In this document: positions 1-12,600 of the stretch, one piece after another
Layout of the letters: each line of letters opens with the position of its first letter
How positions within the stretch are numbered: position 1 is the stretch's first letter
NCBI GenBank assembly: GCA_008360955.1
Contig: LUCM01001643.1
Span: 1-64,000, forward strand
Source: Fasciolopsis buskii
Lineage: Eukaryota; Platyhelminthes; Trematoda; Plagiorchiida; Fasciolidae
DNA length: 64,000 nucleotides
Direction of reading: 5' to 3'
Made by a program: the position numbers and the translations under genes
The notes under the pieces: generated by a model
Database searches by the model: none
What the model was told of the DNA's origin: nothing
Seen by the model: only the letters and a program-made list of their open reading frames with translations

Positions 1-22
1 ATATATATATATATATATATAT
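1..22. repeat. (AT)n microsatellite
   Basis: The window opens with 22 bases of alternating A and T. It continues beyond the left edge to an unknown length. Confidence 0.95.
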
Positions 23-3000
23 ACAACCATGTAGAAAAATATTCTATAAGACTTAGTTAACGGAAAGAACATCATTCCCTATTGATTCGTTTTATTTGGT
101 GGCAATCAAGATTCCCTTATGCCTGCCTTACTTCCAGATACGTTACTGTCAAGCTGTCGGAAACATTCTGGTCAGTTTCGACCTAGTGTATGTCGAAGTA
201 GGTGATATAAACTCTTGTGGGAAGCAGCTGTTTGCTCGACCTAGCATATTGTCGATTAGGCTTTGGTCAGTTGATGGTCTTTCCGGGTTTCAGTATGAAT
301 GATATGAGTTGGGGTCGATTTACTGCCTGTCATTTCCCGAACCTTTGCACTGAAAATGATGTGATGGAGGGGGGGCAGAATAAAACCCAGATGACACTTG
401 TTACTCGCTCAGATGCACAAATTCACCGACAATTCTGGTCAGTAATGATGGCAGTGCGAAGTAAAGCGATCTCGAAATGGGAAACATGTGATGTAAATGT
501 TCGGATTTACAAAGCCCGTCGTCTCAGTTTCATATTAAATTGTGTTAAGTTGTTTTATGTTGTCTCCATCCGAAACGTTCAAGCATGAAGGCTAGTGCCC
601 ATGGTAAACAGAAATGAGGGCATACTATCTGGGCAACCCACGAATCCTAATCAGATAGTTTCTATCATGAACGCGCTTGTTCATCGAATAAAAAACACCG
701 GCGCGAACGGTCTCTGGTTCAGCTGGCGTAACTGATAAAATCGACTTTGAGAATGCGGCGGATGGAGTAGTACGCAACTCTCGAAATAGGTTATACATGG
801 TCAAGAACAGAAGACAGCATGAGGAGTGCCTAATCTTTCCTACTATTTTTGTTTCCGTTTCGAGATCTCTACAAAATTGTTTTCTGTCAGACATGATAGG
901 GCACAAACTACTGGGGCAATTTCACGGAATGTTGAGCTTTTGAAGTGACTATCAATTCACGCCAAATTTCAGCTTCATTCACCCCGGTCAGTGAATTAGT
1001 CAGTTAATATAGGTGCACTGAAATTTCCTCAGTGCAAAGAAATCGAATAGGCCACTGGATACAAATTCCACACTGTCATCTGGGCTTCATATAATGAATA
1101 ATATCCAGACCATTAGGATAAATTTATTGTAACATAGCAACTAGATGTCCCGGTCACTTGGCAATTTTCGGTATCCCTTGGAGAAATGCGAACCTATCTG
1201 CATGATATCCACATTGTCTCCGTAGAATTTAATTACCAACTTTGTTACGAAGGGAGAGATTAATATGCCATATTTAGGAACTCTATCGGACTGAGAAGAC
1301 TCACTGAATTGCACAGGCATTGTTTATCTGTTTTCTAAGATTCTGACTCATGTGCAGACATGGTTAACATTAACGACAATTGCAGTTCGCCCCTCCGCCT
1401 CATGTCTACGTTTCGATTAATTTATTATAGTCTATTTATCCACCTGTATGATTAGCGTTGTTGAGACCGGAAGAAAAAATGGTCAACATCTGTAAACCAG
1501 CCGCTCACGGGGGGGGTGTGGCGATGGAGAGAGCAGCGAGTTCATCAACACACAAAGGCAGCCGACTTGGCTGTACCAAGTCAACGATATGGTCATCTGT
1601 TCAAGATTAATTTTTGGATGGTTAATTAACGGAATGTGGCAAACCGTCGCTCCTAAACCGCGTCCGGACTACGTGTTTATGCTACTATCCCGGACCATAC
1701 TCTGCGGATAACAAATCTAAATATAACACAGCCATTAGGCTGCCTTGGGACAAGGGGTGAACCGCATACCAGAGGTGCTATGAGGATGCCCCGAGTTTAC
1801 GTAGGTGTCGTGTTGACTTGAACCCTTTGCGATATGAAGTGGGGGAAACTCTAAAGAACGAGCAGAAGTTTTACACTCCCGGAGTTTGGTGTTGGATCAA
1901 ACTGAGTGAAACCATCCTGGCCGGTGATGAATTATCTGCTACCCCAAACGCCAAGCTCAACAACCCATAGACTTTGCACTACGAAGCATAACAACCTTCA
2001 AAATCGTTAAAAACGTACTATGGTCTTTGGTTATTTGAAAATATTTCCCCACTCGATCATATTGACAGATCAGTCCTATTTGACGACGAGTGCTGCGCGC
2101 AATCAGGTTTGAACAGCTTCAAATAAATCTTGACCAGATAGAATCCGCCTTCGTTCCATGGATGTATAACTTATCTGTATCATCCTTCTGGTTCATAGAG
2201 GATAAATATCTATAGACATTTTACTAGTTAAAGTGTTCCAAATGTGCAAATCTGAGTTATATTCGAAAGGGTCAACAAAAATAACACAGTCGATTACACG
2301 TGCATGACAGATGATGCAAACAGCAATCGACTGCTTACAATCGACAATTACTGGAATAATTTGGATTGTCTTCAGTGCATATAAATATATACAATAACCA
2401 CTACAAATTTGCGGCCAAAGTGAGACTGCAGTTTGATATGGCTAGAGTTTCGTTGTCTCCGTGACCCAAAGCATTATATAGGTTGGCTTATCTGAGGTCG
2501 AAGATCCAATCATGCCTGGAAGACGCATGGATGGAGCCCTGACGAAGTAGTCACCAGTTGGGGAGAGATTTGAAATAACAGGTCGGTTGGAAAAGTGAGT
2601 GGAGGAATAATTGAACAAAGTAAATGACTTTCCGCCGAGTAAATCCCCATTGCCTAGCGGACAGTTTCTCGTAAGAACCAGATGCCATGGGTAAGAAGTC
2701 TAATCTTCCTCCAGTGGAGCGGCCGGACAGCCTAACAGTCTTTGTCCAAAAGTACAAATAAAAAGCTCAAACATAGTGAATTCGATAATGCATTGGTCGC
2801 CGCGTAGGATAATCAGGACCGCGATAACCATTGTTTCGAGGACGGTAGGTAGTGAACAAGTATACGCCTCCTCCGAGTTCCCGAGTTAGATTAACGCCCC
2901 ACTGCTTTGTGGGTAAGGATTTTGAGTGAAAGTCTCCGGTTGAGTTTCCACAAGAAAAAATCACTTCTGCGGTGTGGGCAGCCGCGAAGTACCGATGGCC

Positions 3001-3100
3001 CAAACACCTCCAGCATGCTTTCTACAAAGGACTTCTCTGAATTCCCTTCTTCCGATGCAGAGATCACACAATTTGTCACGAACAACTGCACCGCGACAGA
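23..3100. other. Non-coding stretch, nothing recognisable
   Basis: I read both strands for Ig or fibronectin III exons of the neuroglian-like gene and for transposon motifs. Only short open frames without known motifs are present (for example 217-588 plus, 625-906 minus). It is presumably intronic for the minus-strand gene if that gene continues left. Confidence 0.5.
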
Positions 3101-3119
3101 CCTATCTAATGGCAGCATC

Positions 3120-6060
3120 GTGGAATGAGAAGAAATAGGTTGCACACATTTCTTAATCCGAAATGTTTACTTCACTTGGGTGCATTCAATGACCGCGCAT
3201 TCACCCAAATAGGGAAACAAGTTGCCCTAGCTAGAAATGTTGAAACTTTCAATATAGACGCATGCTGTGTTTCCGAAATGCGCATAAAGAAACCAAATTT
3301 CATGATCACTCCTCTTACTCCAGACACAATCTTAACCTCTCTCTTCACTTTTCCCTTGACCGATAATCCGGCTTCGAGGGTTCGCGGTCAAGCTGGCGTT
3401 GAGATCACCATGAGCATGCGAGCGGAGCGTGGGCTGTGAGATTGGATCCCAATCAACAGCCTTTTATGTGCAGTTCGGTTGGATGGTTCTGAACGTGTGA
3501 ATAACAGTCGGTTGAAGCGTCGTTGTATGCGCCTACTGGCTGCAGTTCCCCGGAGGCGAAAGATGAGTTCCACCGTAAGGTATGTCAGCTAGTCCGAATT
3601 TTGGGTTCAGCGGACGTTGTGCTCGTAGCTGGTGATGTCAGCACCCGGAGATGAGACCGGACAGCACGTCAGAGGTCTATCTTCTGTCGCAGTTGTTCGG
3701 ACTAACAACAAAGATCGTCTAATTCAAGTTTGTTCTGCCCACAGTTTGTTTCTGGTGAACACCGATTTTTGCCATAAAAATGAAATCGATTCGACTGGCC
3801 GTATCTATCAACTTCACGGCATTCGACCCAGATCGATCACACTGCTATCGGTCACCGGTGTGTTAGATCGATCGAGGGTTGTCGATCATTCTGGTTCAGA
3901 CTTGTGGACTCAGATCATGCTTTTGTCCAAGCTCGCATTTGTTAGCGTCTGGTCGGTGGTCACATCAGGATCAAGCCCTTTGTCGTGCACAGGTGATTCT
4001 AGATGATAATCGCCAACTACAATTCCAGCCAGTACCTTCAACGCGATTGTCATCTCAACATAATATCCAGTATCTAATCGAACCCTGGGTGCAGATCAAC
4101 GAAGCCGTGCGCTCAATGGTAAGTGAAACCCGAGGGTGCCTACCATGTGAATCTCAGAAACGATGTTTATCCTGGTCGTCAGTTACCATTTTGAATGCAT
4201 ACAGATCTGTCACCCCGGCTGCAATAAAGGATGCGGAGTCTAAATTTCTGAGAGGTCAGTTGACCAACAACTTGACAAGTGACCGGGAATGCAGGTAAAT
4301 GGAAAGGATTCCTGGTCTTAGCGGTAACCACATTCTATGCCGACTAGTTCGGAGCACTGGGTCATGGAAACCAGGTATAGGCGAGGTGTTTAGTTAATCC
4401 GACCCTGCAAGGATTTACTTTCATGACCACTGAGTGGGCCTTTGGGCAGAACACTATAGAAAGAAGTTTAGTTGGCTTATGACCGCAATGGGTTTTCCGG
4501 CTAGGCCTACACATGAACCAGTACAGGAGATACTAGTCCCACAGACAAAGATAGAGTCCATAGGAAAACGGGTTGTCTGAAAAGGCACAAGGCTGCTAAA
4601 ACAGATGGGCTTTTATCATCGTTCTTCCAGGTGGCGAAGTGTTAGCGATGGACGCAACAAAGTCCTCCTTATCAATATGGCCAAGGAAAGAGATTCCTAA
4701 GGACTGATGTGAATTGATGATTGTGCCGAATTACAAGGAAGGTGTGAATACCACGGATTGATTGGTTTGATAAGGATCGGATCCGAACTGCTCGCAGACA
4801 TCATCCAACGCTGGTTTACGAGGTATTCATGAGAACCAAGCAGGCTTCCGTCCCAGTCAGAGTTGTACTGACCAAAATTGTTACATTGCCACACATTTTA
4901 AAACGTAAATGCATGTTCCTTGGGTCCACGAGTTTTCTTCTTTTTTTGAACTGAAAGCGGAGTTCCACTGATTCGACTGCGAAATTCGATGACTCTGTCA
5001 TAGAAATTTATTCCATTCATTCAGCTTTTGCATACTAACAGCAGAAGCTAATTTCGTGCTTTTGGAGAGGTTCCACTCGAGTTCAGCAGGAGAATTGATT
5101 TTTGTCTGGATTTCCGCTTTTCGCTTTTTCTTTTTTTTCAAATTTGTCTTTGAAGTGATTATAGAGATAGCCTTATCCGTTCGTGAGAATGATGATATTG
5201 ACATTTGCTGGGAAATGAATCTCTCTGGCTTGGAATATGCGGACGATGTTGTGTTGCTGAATGAAGATCCAAGTGCGTTGCAAGATTTTCCGGAACGCCT
5301 GAAAGATGGTGTAAGTACGGTGAGTATGCGTTTTGCACCATCAAATGCTGCTGCAAGACAGGAGCAGGCCAAACCCGAACCTCGTTTGTGCCATTGAGGA
5401 AGTGGGTAGGGTGGATAGATTTAGTGACATGAGTAGTTAAATCTCATCGGGCAAAGTGTCTAAGCGCATACAGAAGGCCTGATTAATTTTTGCCAAGTTG
5501 AAGCATCTGTGGTGTTGGCTTGACATCCGAATATTAATCAGGAGTGAGGTATACGCAGCAGAAATTAGGTGGGTATTGCTCCACGGCTCCAAATCATGAC
5601 TTTTAGGAGCAAAAGATATGCGAAGACCTTTGTTGTTCGAACATCGATGTCTCGGTATTAGCAGAATATCGAGGTAGAATTTTGTGAGTAACTCAGAAGT
5701 TAAGCGTAAATTACTAGGTCTCAGGATTTAGTTTTTAAAAGAGGGACTGAATCAGAGTAGGTTGGGGTGGTTGGTACATTTTTTGCGTGTGGCCACAGAA
5801 CGATTGCCTCGGTGTACCCCGTTCTCTGAGGCAGGTAATGTTTGGAGGATGGTATGAGGTGGCCAGTCGCTAATCTGGGTAAGAAGTTTGAAAACTTTAA
5901 CCAGTGGACTGGTTCGTGTAGGTGCAATTAGACTACTGGGTTCGGGTCCATGAGATACTGACAGAGAATAATTGAAGATTATAGGTGATATGGCTCACTG
6001 CACCAGCCCTTAGAAATCTTTCCTTCCCTACAAAGTTCCTCAGCATGCTATTTTTCGTCG
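3120..6060 (+). mobile_element. Decayed RTE-type non-LTR retrotransposon, copy A (endonuclease to C-terminus)
   Basis: This is a broken, nearly full-length element on the plus strand. Apurinic-type endonuclease remains are seen at 3125-4010: HLGAFNDRAF and ALARNVETFNIDACCVSE, then DWIPINSLLCAVRLDG after a frame change, then DRLIQVCSAHSLFLVNTDF. Reverse transcriptase remains follow: HENQAGFRPSQSCTDQN near 4830-4885, NLSGLEYADDVVLL with the YADD catalytic box near 5220-5265, SMRFAPS near 5325, and a KHLWCWLDIRI-like stretch near 5500. The C-terminus is seen as NQSRLGWLVHFLRVATERLP near 5750-5810, the counterpart of the family motif WLGHVLRM, and GLVRVGAIRLLGSGP after it. There are several stops and frameshifts, and much of the RT fingers region between about 4.9 and 5.1 kb is missing. 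In the family, one protein nicks DNA and copies its RNA at the nick. This copy cannot be active. Confidence 0.85.
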
Positions 6061-6064
6061 TCCT

Positions 6065-7950
6065 TCAGTATTCCTTGTGATTTTTGGGGTTAGAAGAGGG
6101 GAAGGACGACGGGTCTCGTCTAATTCCTCCAAGTTTTTTTAAAATAACTGGAGACTCTCGAATAAAAGCACTTGAGTCCTTGCTTCGACAAATTTGGAAC
6201 CAGCAACGTATTCTATCGTGGCATGAGTCGCTGATTTTGCCCATCTTCAAGAACAGCAAACGGAGTGATCATAGCAATCATCGTGCGATTAGTTTAACGG
6301 CGATAGTTACTAAGGTCTTAGCCTTTACAATGCTCCGCCGTTTAACGCCGATATATAAGAGTAAAATACGGAAAAAGCAGGCCGGATTTCTTCCAAGTCT
6401 AGATTAAATCTTCCAGATTTTTAATTTTCGGCATTTTCTCAAAACGCGCCACACACGACCGCCATGAAATCGCAGTTTTGAAAGGCTCGTTCGACTCTGT
6501 GGATCGGACAGCGCTAATCAGTGCTCTCCACAGAAATGACATTGCGGCGAATTTCGTGAATCTCCTGCGAACATAGTACTCTCATAAATGTGTTCGTTGG
6601 AGGGGATACAGCGAAGCAAAGTTCACTCGAAACCACAAGCGGCGTACGGCAAGGGTGCCCCTCTCTCCATTATTGTTCAACTTCATCAGGGGTTAGGTAA
6701 TGAAGGATGCTTTGGGAGGTCTCCATTAATGAATAACAATGTATATCGTTTTTCAGAAAAGGGGCCGCAGCCAAAAGTGGGCTGTCAAGTGGGGAAGCTG
6801 ACCAGAGGTGGGAGGACTCGAATCCGCGACCATCAAATCCAAACGCTACGACGTTATCTGTTTGGCCACCGCCAGCCAAAGGGAAAAATGGCGAGAAACT
6901 GTGTGATCTAGATTAATCAGATGAGGTTTTGTACCTGTTTGAATCCGCGGAATATGCAGGACGTGTACCAGACAGTTTCTCGAAAACAGTAACTCGGTTC
7001 GGCATGTGCTTTGCAACTCCAAAGTTTAGAGTTGTTACAGGACTGGACGACAGTGGTCCCGAACTTGATAGTGGGTAGAACGGAAGTGACGAATGCGGGC
7101 AACTTGACTCACATTCGCAAATACGTGTCGAGGGAGAGTAGCAATGTAATGGAGGTGAGCACGTGCATATCCAAAGCTCAAGTGGCGTACGCTGGACTGG
7201 TGTGGGCCTGATATTTCTCTGAAGTCAAACGTCTTGTGTACTGTGCCGCACTTCTGGTGTGACACGGAGTATGCTTGAGGGTTTTTGACCACCAATATCT
7301 ATGTAGTATTGTCAGGATTGGAGGGAGTGGCCGGGACAGTAATGCAGAAGTGAGGAATCTTGTATGAGATCCCAGTTCTGAGAACAATTTATCTCAATGT
7401 ATTCAGCTCAACAAAATAACTTCGTTGGGTCACGTGTTGCATATCACCAACACTCGTCTACCACACCGCGCCTTATTTTACGTTCCTCTGACGGAGTGCA
7501 AAAAAAACATGTGAAAGTCAGCACCTGACGTGGTAAGGTGGAATGAGGAAATGCACAGCAAACTAAGGTAAATTGTCTCCCAATTCTTCATAGTTGTGGT
7601 CCGAAATACCCGTGTACTAGCTGTCTGGAGAAACTGGACGATATGATAGCGAACCGTGAGCAGTGGCGATCATGCGGCCATTTTCTGTCGAGTTTTAATG
7701 ACTGAAGAATAGCGTTTTATAGTTGGACTGTATTCCGTGTGTTGAGAACTGCAGAATTCCACCCTCCTTCAGCCTGTTTAGGTCTGCTTCCTATTCCGTT
7801 TACATATTCACTTTTTTATGGAACCATGTAACTCGGAGGAAAAGGCAGCAGCCAATGGGGCTTTTTCTGGTGCTGAACGTTGAACGATGATGATTTCTTT
7901 TTGAGCATATGATACTCTGGGGTATCAACAGAAACTGGAGCACTTTGGTA
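6065..7950 (+). mobile_element. RTE-type retrotransposon, copy B (5'-truncated, RT to 3' end)
   Basis: This second copy starts directly after copy A. At 6084-6407 it reads IPPSFFKITGDS, SWHESLILPIFKN, HSNHRAISLTAIVTKVLA and RKKQAGFLPS, the RT fingers region. FDSVDRTALISAL follows near 6490-6530 and PLLFNFIRG near 6660-6690. After an interrupting reverse SINE head (6808-6885), RT resumes with LLQDWTTVVPNLIVG near 7025-7075 and VSRESSNVMEVSTCISKAQ near 7125-7190. The C-terminal LGHVLHITNTRLPHRA lies near 7420-7475. The 3' tail (7480-7950) closely resembles 56140-56580, including a closing run of GATGAT. The endonuclease part is absent, as expected for incomplete reverse transcription. Many stops and frameshifts are present. 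Confidence 0.82.
6808..6885 (-). repeat. tRNA-derived SINE head (reverse), inside RTE copy B
   Basis: On the minus strand an A-box-like TGGCGGTGGCCAAACAG is followed about 40 bases later by a good B box, GGATTCGAGTCC. The spacing is that of a tRNA. The arms do not form a clean cloverleaf, so a SINE head is more likely than a working tRNA gene. It interrupts the RT reading of copy B between FNFIRG and the LLQDW part. Confidence 0.55.
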
Positions 7951-7959
7951 TAAAGTTAA

Positions 7960-9528
7960 TTTGTCCAAAATGAACTGGACTGTAGCCGACATTTGTTCAA
8001 ATTGCATACGAAATTTCTTCTCTCATATTCACTGATTAAACTAGGTAACAGATGGGATATGATTCGGGCGAGACCGATAATCCTTGAGAATGGAGATGCT
8101 GTACATGAATAAATATGATGTCATTCGTCTTGTTCGGTCGTATCTTACTAATCAAACGCTATTTGCCACTGAATAACAACAGATTTGAAGGCAGCTGGCG
8201 AAACAAAATAAATGAGATTTCTTCACATTGCGACACGCTCTCATCCACGTGATGTGCACTTTGAGCAGTAAACTCCGCGTTGGAGGAACCCTTATGTATC
8301 CGGCCATCAGGATTCATCATAATCGGGACCGGTTGTTACTGATTAATTGACCGGCTAGCGAATGTTACGGTCATGTCATTTTCACTAGTAACTGGAAAGA
8401 GTACCATAAGTCTGGCGCATATGAAGTCAGAATTTCGAAAAGGAACACCAGCGAATTCGTTGGAGATCGGTAGCATCTGGTTGTTTTCGGGCCAATTACG
8501 AAGTTTGACTTATCATGAAGTTATGTAGTTCTATGACTCTCATAGTCTCAAATTCTTGATCGCACATGTCCGCATCAGTTTTGAAGGTACTAAAGGATTT
8601 GGGTCATTCTCTTCTTCAGTCAGCCATGCTTTATATGCGAAGATTCTACGTGACCTTATTTTTGCTTGAAGTTCCGACTCCTACGAGGCTCCTTCGTAAT
8701 CTGGTAAAAGTCTCTGGGGAAATTTGACGCCATCGTCAACATATTGACCGGTTATTCTGGAAATATTTCAGTTATATAAAGGCTCCAGCAACCAATACGG
8801 ATATGAATTAGTTGTAATTCACCATGTATTAGGCTGTTTTTCGTTTGATGTTTAATTAATATATCACATGCTAAAGGAATTCATGAATTTCACCTAATTT
8901 ATTCAAACTTCTGTCTCTGCAGATCGGACATGCAGTCATGAGAGGTAAAACGAGTCATGGGTTGAAGCCAGACCCCCTAACCCCATTGAGTGATCAGATC
9001 AGACGACATTTCCATTAAGCCAAGCCACTGGTCTGCCCGAAGAACCAACTATTGATCGCTGAAACTTACAGGGAGAGAGTTGATCGCCTGTCGGATACGG
9101 TGACTTCAATGTAGGATATGATGATGAGCTATAAAGTGCTAACGTTGATGGATTTCGAAACATAGTCTAACTTCGGGGTGACATGAACATACGAATAAAT
9201 CATTTCATGTTTTCGTGGATAATGATAATTCGAAGGGGATTTTTGCCCGCTTATTGGTTTCAAGCTGATAGAAATTTCCACTGTCTGTTATGGATTTGTT
9301 TTACTGGTACACACATGCCTGTCACGATGCTCACCGTCCAACTATTTGTCCGGTTATTCATTAACGATGTCCCCGTTTGTAGGCTAAACACAAATGCAAA
9401 TGTGAACTTCAAGCACCCTCGTTCATTAGTTCAAACAAATTAAGAAAATGTGGGGAGGGAAATATTACCAACATCGAAGAATAACAGATTGGTGATGCAA
9501 TTCATAATGAAACTATAACGAGACGTAC
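7960..9528. other. Non-coding stretch left of exon 5
   Basis: This is the intron following exon 5 on the minus strand. No Ig exon or clear transposon motif was found. The 8100-8160 plus frame (DVIRLVRSYLTNQTLF) vaguely recalls reverse transcriptase text, but it has no neighbouring support. Confidence 0.5.
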
Positions 9529-9694
9529 TTTCAACCGTGACCTTGAAATTATTCATTGGTAGGATTGTGGTTGTCTCTGTCCCGCGCAGTAATTTTGCTA
9601 AACATCGATATGTCCCCGCGTTGCGTAATTGTACTGAGGAAATGAATAACTGGGTCCCGTCGCCTCTCACGTGAACGCCAAACGACTTCGGTAA
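9529..9694 (-). CDS. nrg: Neuroglian-like exon 5: second half of Ig3
   Basis: 166 bp, 55 full codons (residues 308-362). The acceptor is TTTATTTCAG|TTA (phase 0); the donor is GAAA|GTACGT (phase 1). It reads LPKSFGVHVRGDGTQLFISSVQ, the Ig3 D-E strands (first 20 residues shown continue into VQ), then RNAGTYRC, the canonical F strand with its cysteine at residue 338, and ends in NNFKVTVE, a G strand. This completes Ig3 begun in exon 4. The tryptophan-to-cysteine spacing for Ig3 is 60 residues, against about 36-40 in usual L1-family Ig3 domains. The next exon must begin with two bases that finish a codon starting with A and should encode Ig4. I found no such exon between 1 and 9528, so the gene probably continues beyond the left edge after another long intron. 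Confidence 0.83.
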
Positions 9695-12600
9695 CTGAAA
9701 TAAATTCAGGCGGATAAAAGGGGCTCCTTTATACTTGCAAATAGTTGGTGACCATGCTCGAGACGACATTGAATGGTATAACAATAAATCGTCTATTTGC
9801 AGGATTTCGGTAGGTTTTGCCAAAAGAGAAATTGATCTAAATGCAAAAATGGTTTCCCACATGGCGTTTCGAAGTAAAGTAACGGTCCGATTAAACCGCA
9901 TAAACATTAGCGCGTCGACCAAAATGAAATTCGTAATTCGGTCCCTCAAAGCCAGAATATTTTCCTGAACTTAAAGTTCAGTGATCCCTAGTTGATCTAC
10001 TGCCATTTAACAATCAAGCACCATTACAATAGTTTTGAAGAAATGGTGAGGAATCTGACTTCCTTCAGTCTGCATTGCACAATATCGGAGTCGTAAAGGA
10101 GCATTTTACCGTTGCTACTACATGATGTATAAGTGGCATCACCCCTCAACCATCCTCTGTCGCCTCAAACCGCTCGGCAAGCTGCCTAACTCACTTAGAC
10201 TGCACAATGAATCTATAAGCTTCGGCTAGGAAGCGCATGGCATGGACAGGCGGATAATCTTAAGTGACCCGGCAAGACTTACTGTCTTGGTACAAGGGCT
10301 CTGGTAGAAATAGCTCCTGCTGCTGAAAGTGTTTCAAACGTCGAAGTTTCCAGTGTCATTTATCATTGTAGGATTGTACCAACGGGACAGCTCAGCACAC
10401 TTGAAATTCGTGACCTACGACAGCCACACAATCGAAGCTTCTGAACTCGTCATAACAACTTATGAGAAATGAAACTCAAGAAGTAGGCAGTCAGTACAAC
10501 TGACTGGTGAGCATGTGCGTGCTGGCGTGGGTGTACCGCGTCTGACTGCTTGATTTTCCGCTTCGCGTGTTGTCGGCCCTTACCCTCATCCCACCGGTAA
10601 GATTAAAATAGTCGATTCGGTGAATAGTAGTCCCCTGGAGTTGCGGAGTTGGTTGTGTTTTATGGCTGCTGGTCACGCCAGATGCGGCCCATGGACCAAA
10701 TCATTTTGTGCGCACCAGTCAGAGATCAAAGTTTTAACTCTCAACTGGAAGTCATACCGGGTGTTCCTTATCCTAAGTATCCGGATCGACTACACTTGGT
10801 ATTGGGGAGGAGATGATAGAGGGTTGACCTCGGATAAATTTTCGGGTGTGACCATAGTCTGCCAGGTATTTGAGGTAGAGACCGTTTGAATTATCCTTTA
10901 TTGAAATTCGTTGTAACTTTCCGTAATCATTGGTCAACTTTAATCATTTTAACTTCACCAATCAACCTTTTTCTTGGCATTGTGATCGCTTATCTTGGCG
11001 TCCAAATCACAAACGTCTACGTGGCCTTAATTGGTGATGAAAAGTTCTCGACTTAAACGCAAGCTGAACGATCAGGACACCTTGGAAACCAACAACCAGA
11101 GCCACGGTCAACAAAGATTTCTAAGCCCACTGAGAGGTATCAACCGTGTTGAACGATCGATATAATTGTCCGTATGGCTTACTGGGGGGATCAGGAATTT
11201 TTCACCCATGATCCGCCTCTCTGTTGGTCATGTATGATAGTCTGTCGGGGAAGGATCATTTGTAGAAACTCTCCACGGTCTTCGATTACTACATCAGTAG
11301 AGGTCGGCCATGTTCTCAATTTCCCAGAGCCAGAGGATTACCATGAAATCGGTCAATGTTGAAATAAGAGCCCACGGAGTGGAAAGCTGGCAGCCGTCAG
11401 CAAGCAACTCGCACAATTGAGCATACTAACTGACACGAGTGATAGATACAATTGGAACAACGAGAACTTGATGAGATCATGAAAAAACACTAGCAGATAT
11501 AACAAAAGCATTTTAAGTTGAAATGACTTAGACACCGTCGCTGATTCGTCCCGGTTGAGACAGTGTGGTTGGTGTTCTTTCTTATGGAAGCAATAATGGA
11601 CGATATGTCTGATCGAGAAATCATCAGATGAAGATTGATCTGAATGGAACGCTTTCCTCGAAGTTGTCAGTACCAGCATGGTTTTAATTTGCAAGTTAAT
11701 CAGTCGAAAGGACGTTTCACTTTCACGTCACTGAAGGTCGATCTCATATCTATGCTTAAAACTCCAAACCACTTCGCAAGTTGTTTCGTAATTATACCAC
11801 CAATATTCGGAGCTCTCAGATCTAGGTGGAATTGCCACTTGGCTGGGTTTTTTGAAACTCCGTCTCCATGGGTGTGAAAAGTAACTCGTTCCGGGCGAGA
11901 AAACTCACACCTAGTGGTTGTAAGGTGAATTAATCACTCCGAAACAACGAGAAAATTTGGGAATAGACAAAACCAGCTCACTCCTGTAACAAAGAGATAC
12001 TCTTTTAGCTACCTCCAAGTATTTCTGACAAATTCAGGAAACAGTGTGAGGGATGGTATGACAAGAAATTTTATGTAATAATGCTGTTTGAATGGAATTG
12101 TAAAACAGCAGTCCTCGCATCTCGGCCTTGATGATTTCATATTTCTTTAGTTTCGGAGTACTTATACAGGTGTGATTTAATTTTTCTAGGCGGTACTCCT
12201 TTTTGAAGATCGAAGTCAGGTTCATTTAAAGCTTTTCGAATCGGCAAGTTTTTCTCAATCTAGAAACCAGGTCTCTTACTAAATTCCTTTTCACTTTTGC
12301 AGGCGCCAATAGTGGAACCATATGACATGTTTGCTATACCCAAGATCGTTAACATTTTGCCTGGCACTGTATTAGGGGGATGGACCAATGAATTTTCTGT
12401 GGGAAGTAATGTGAATTCAGTTGAAGGCATTTCCTGGAACCAGAGCCACTCATAAACGCCCAGAGACTGGACGAAATGAAAACGTCAGTCAGCGAAAAAT
12501 ACGAATGAACACGCAAGAATGCTGAGCTAATATGCAAAAATGTTCTGAAAATTAGAAAACAATGCGAGTGACCAAATCATAATATCGGATTTGCAGAATG

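Noticed and set aside
1801..1965. Plus-strand open stretch reading EVGETLKNEQKFYTPGVWCW
   Set aside because: It looked protein-like, but no family could be matched and no start or splice context supports it.
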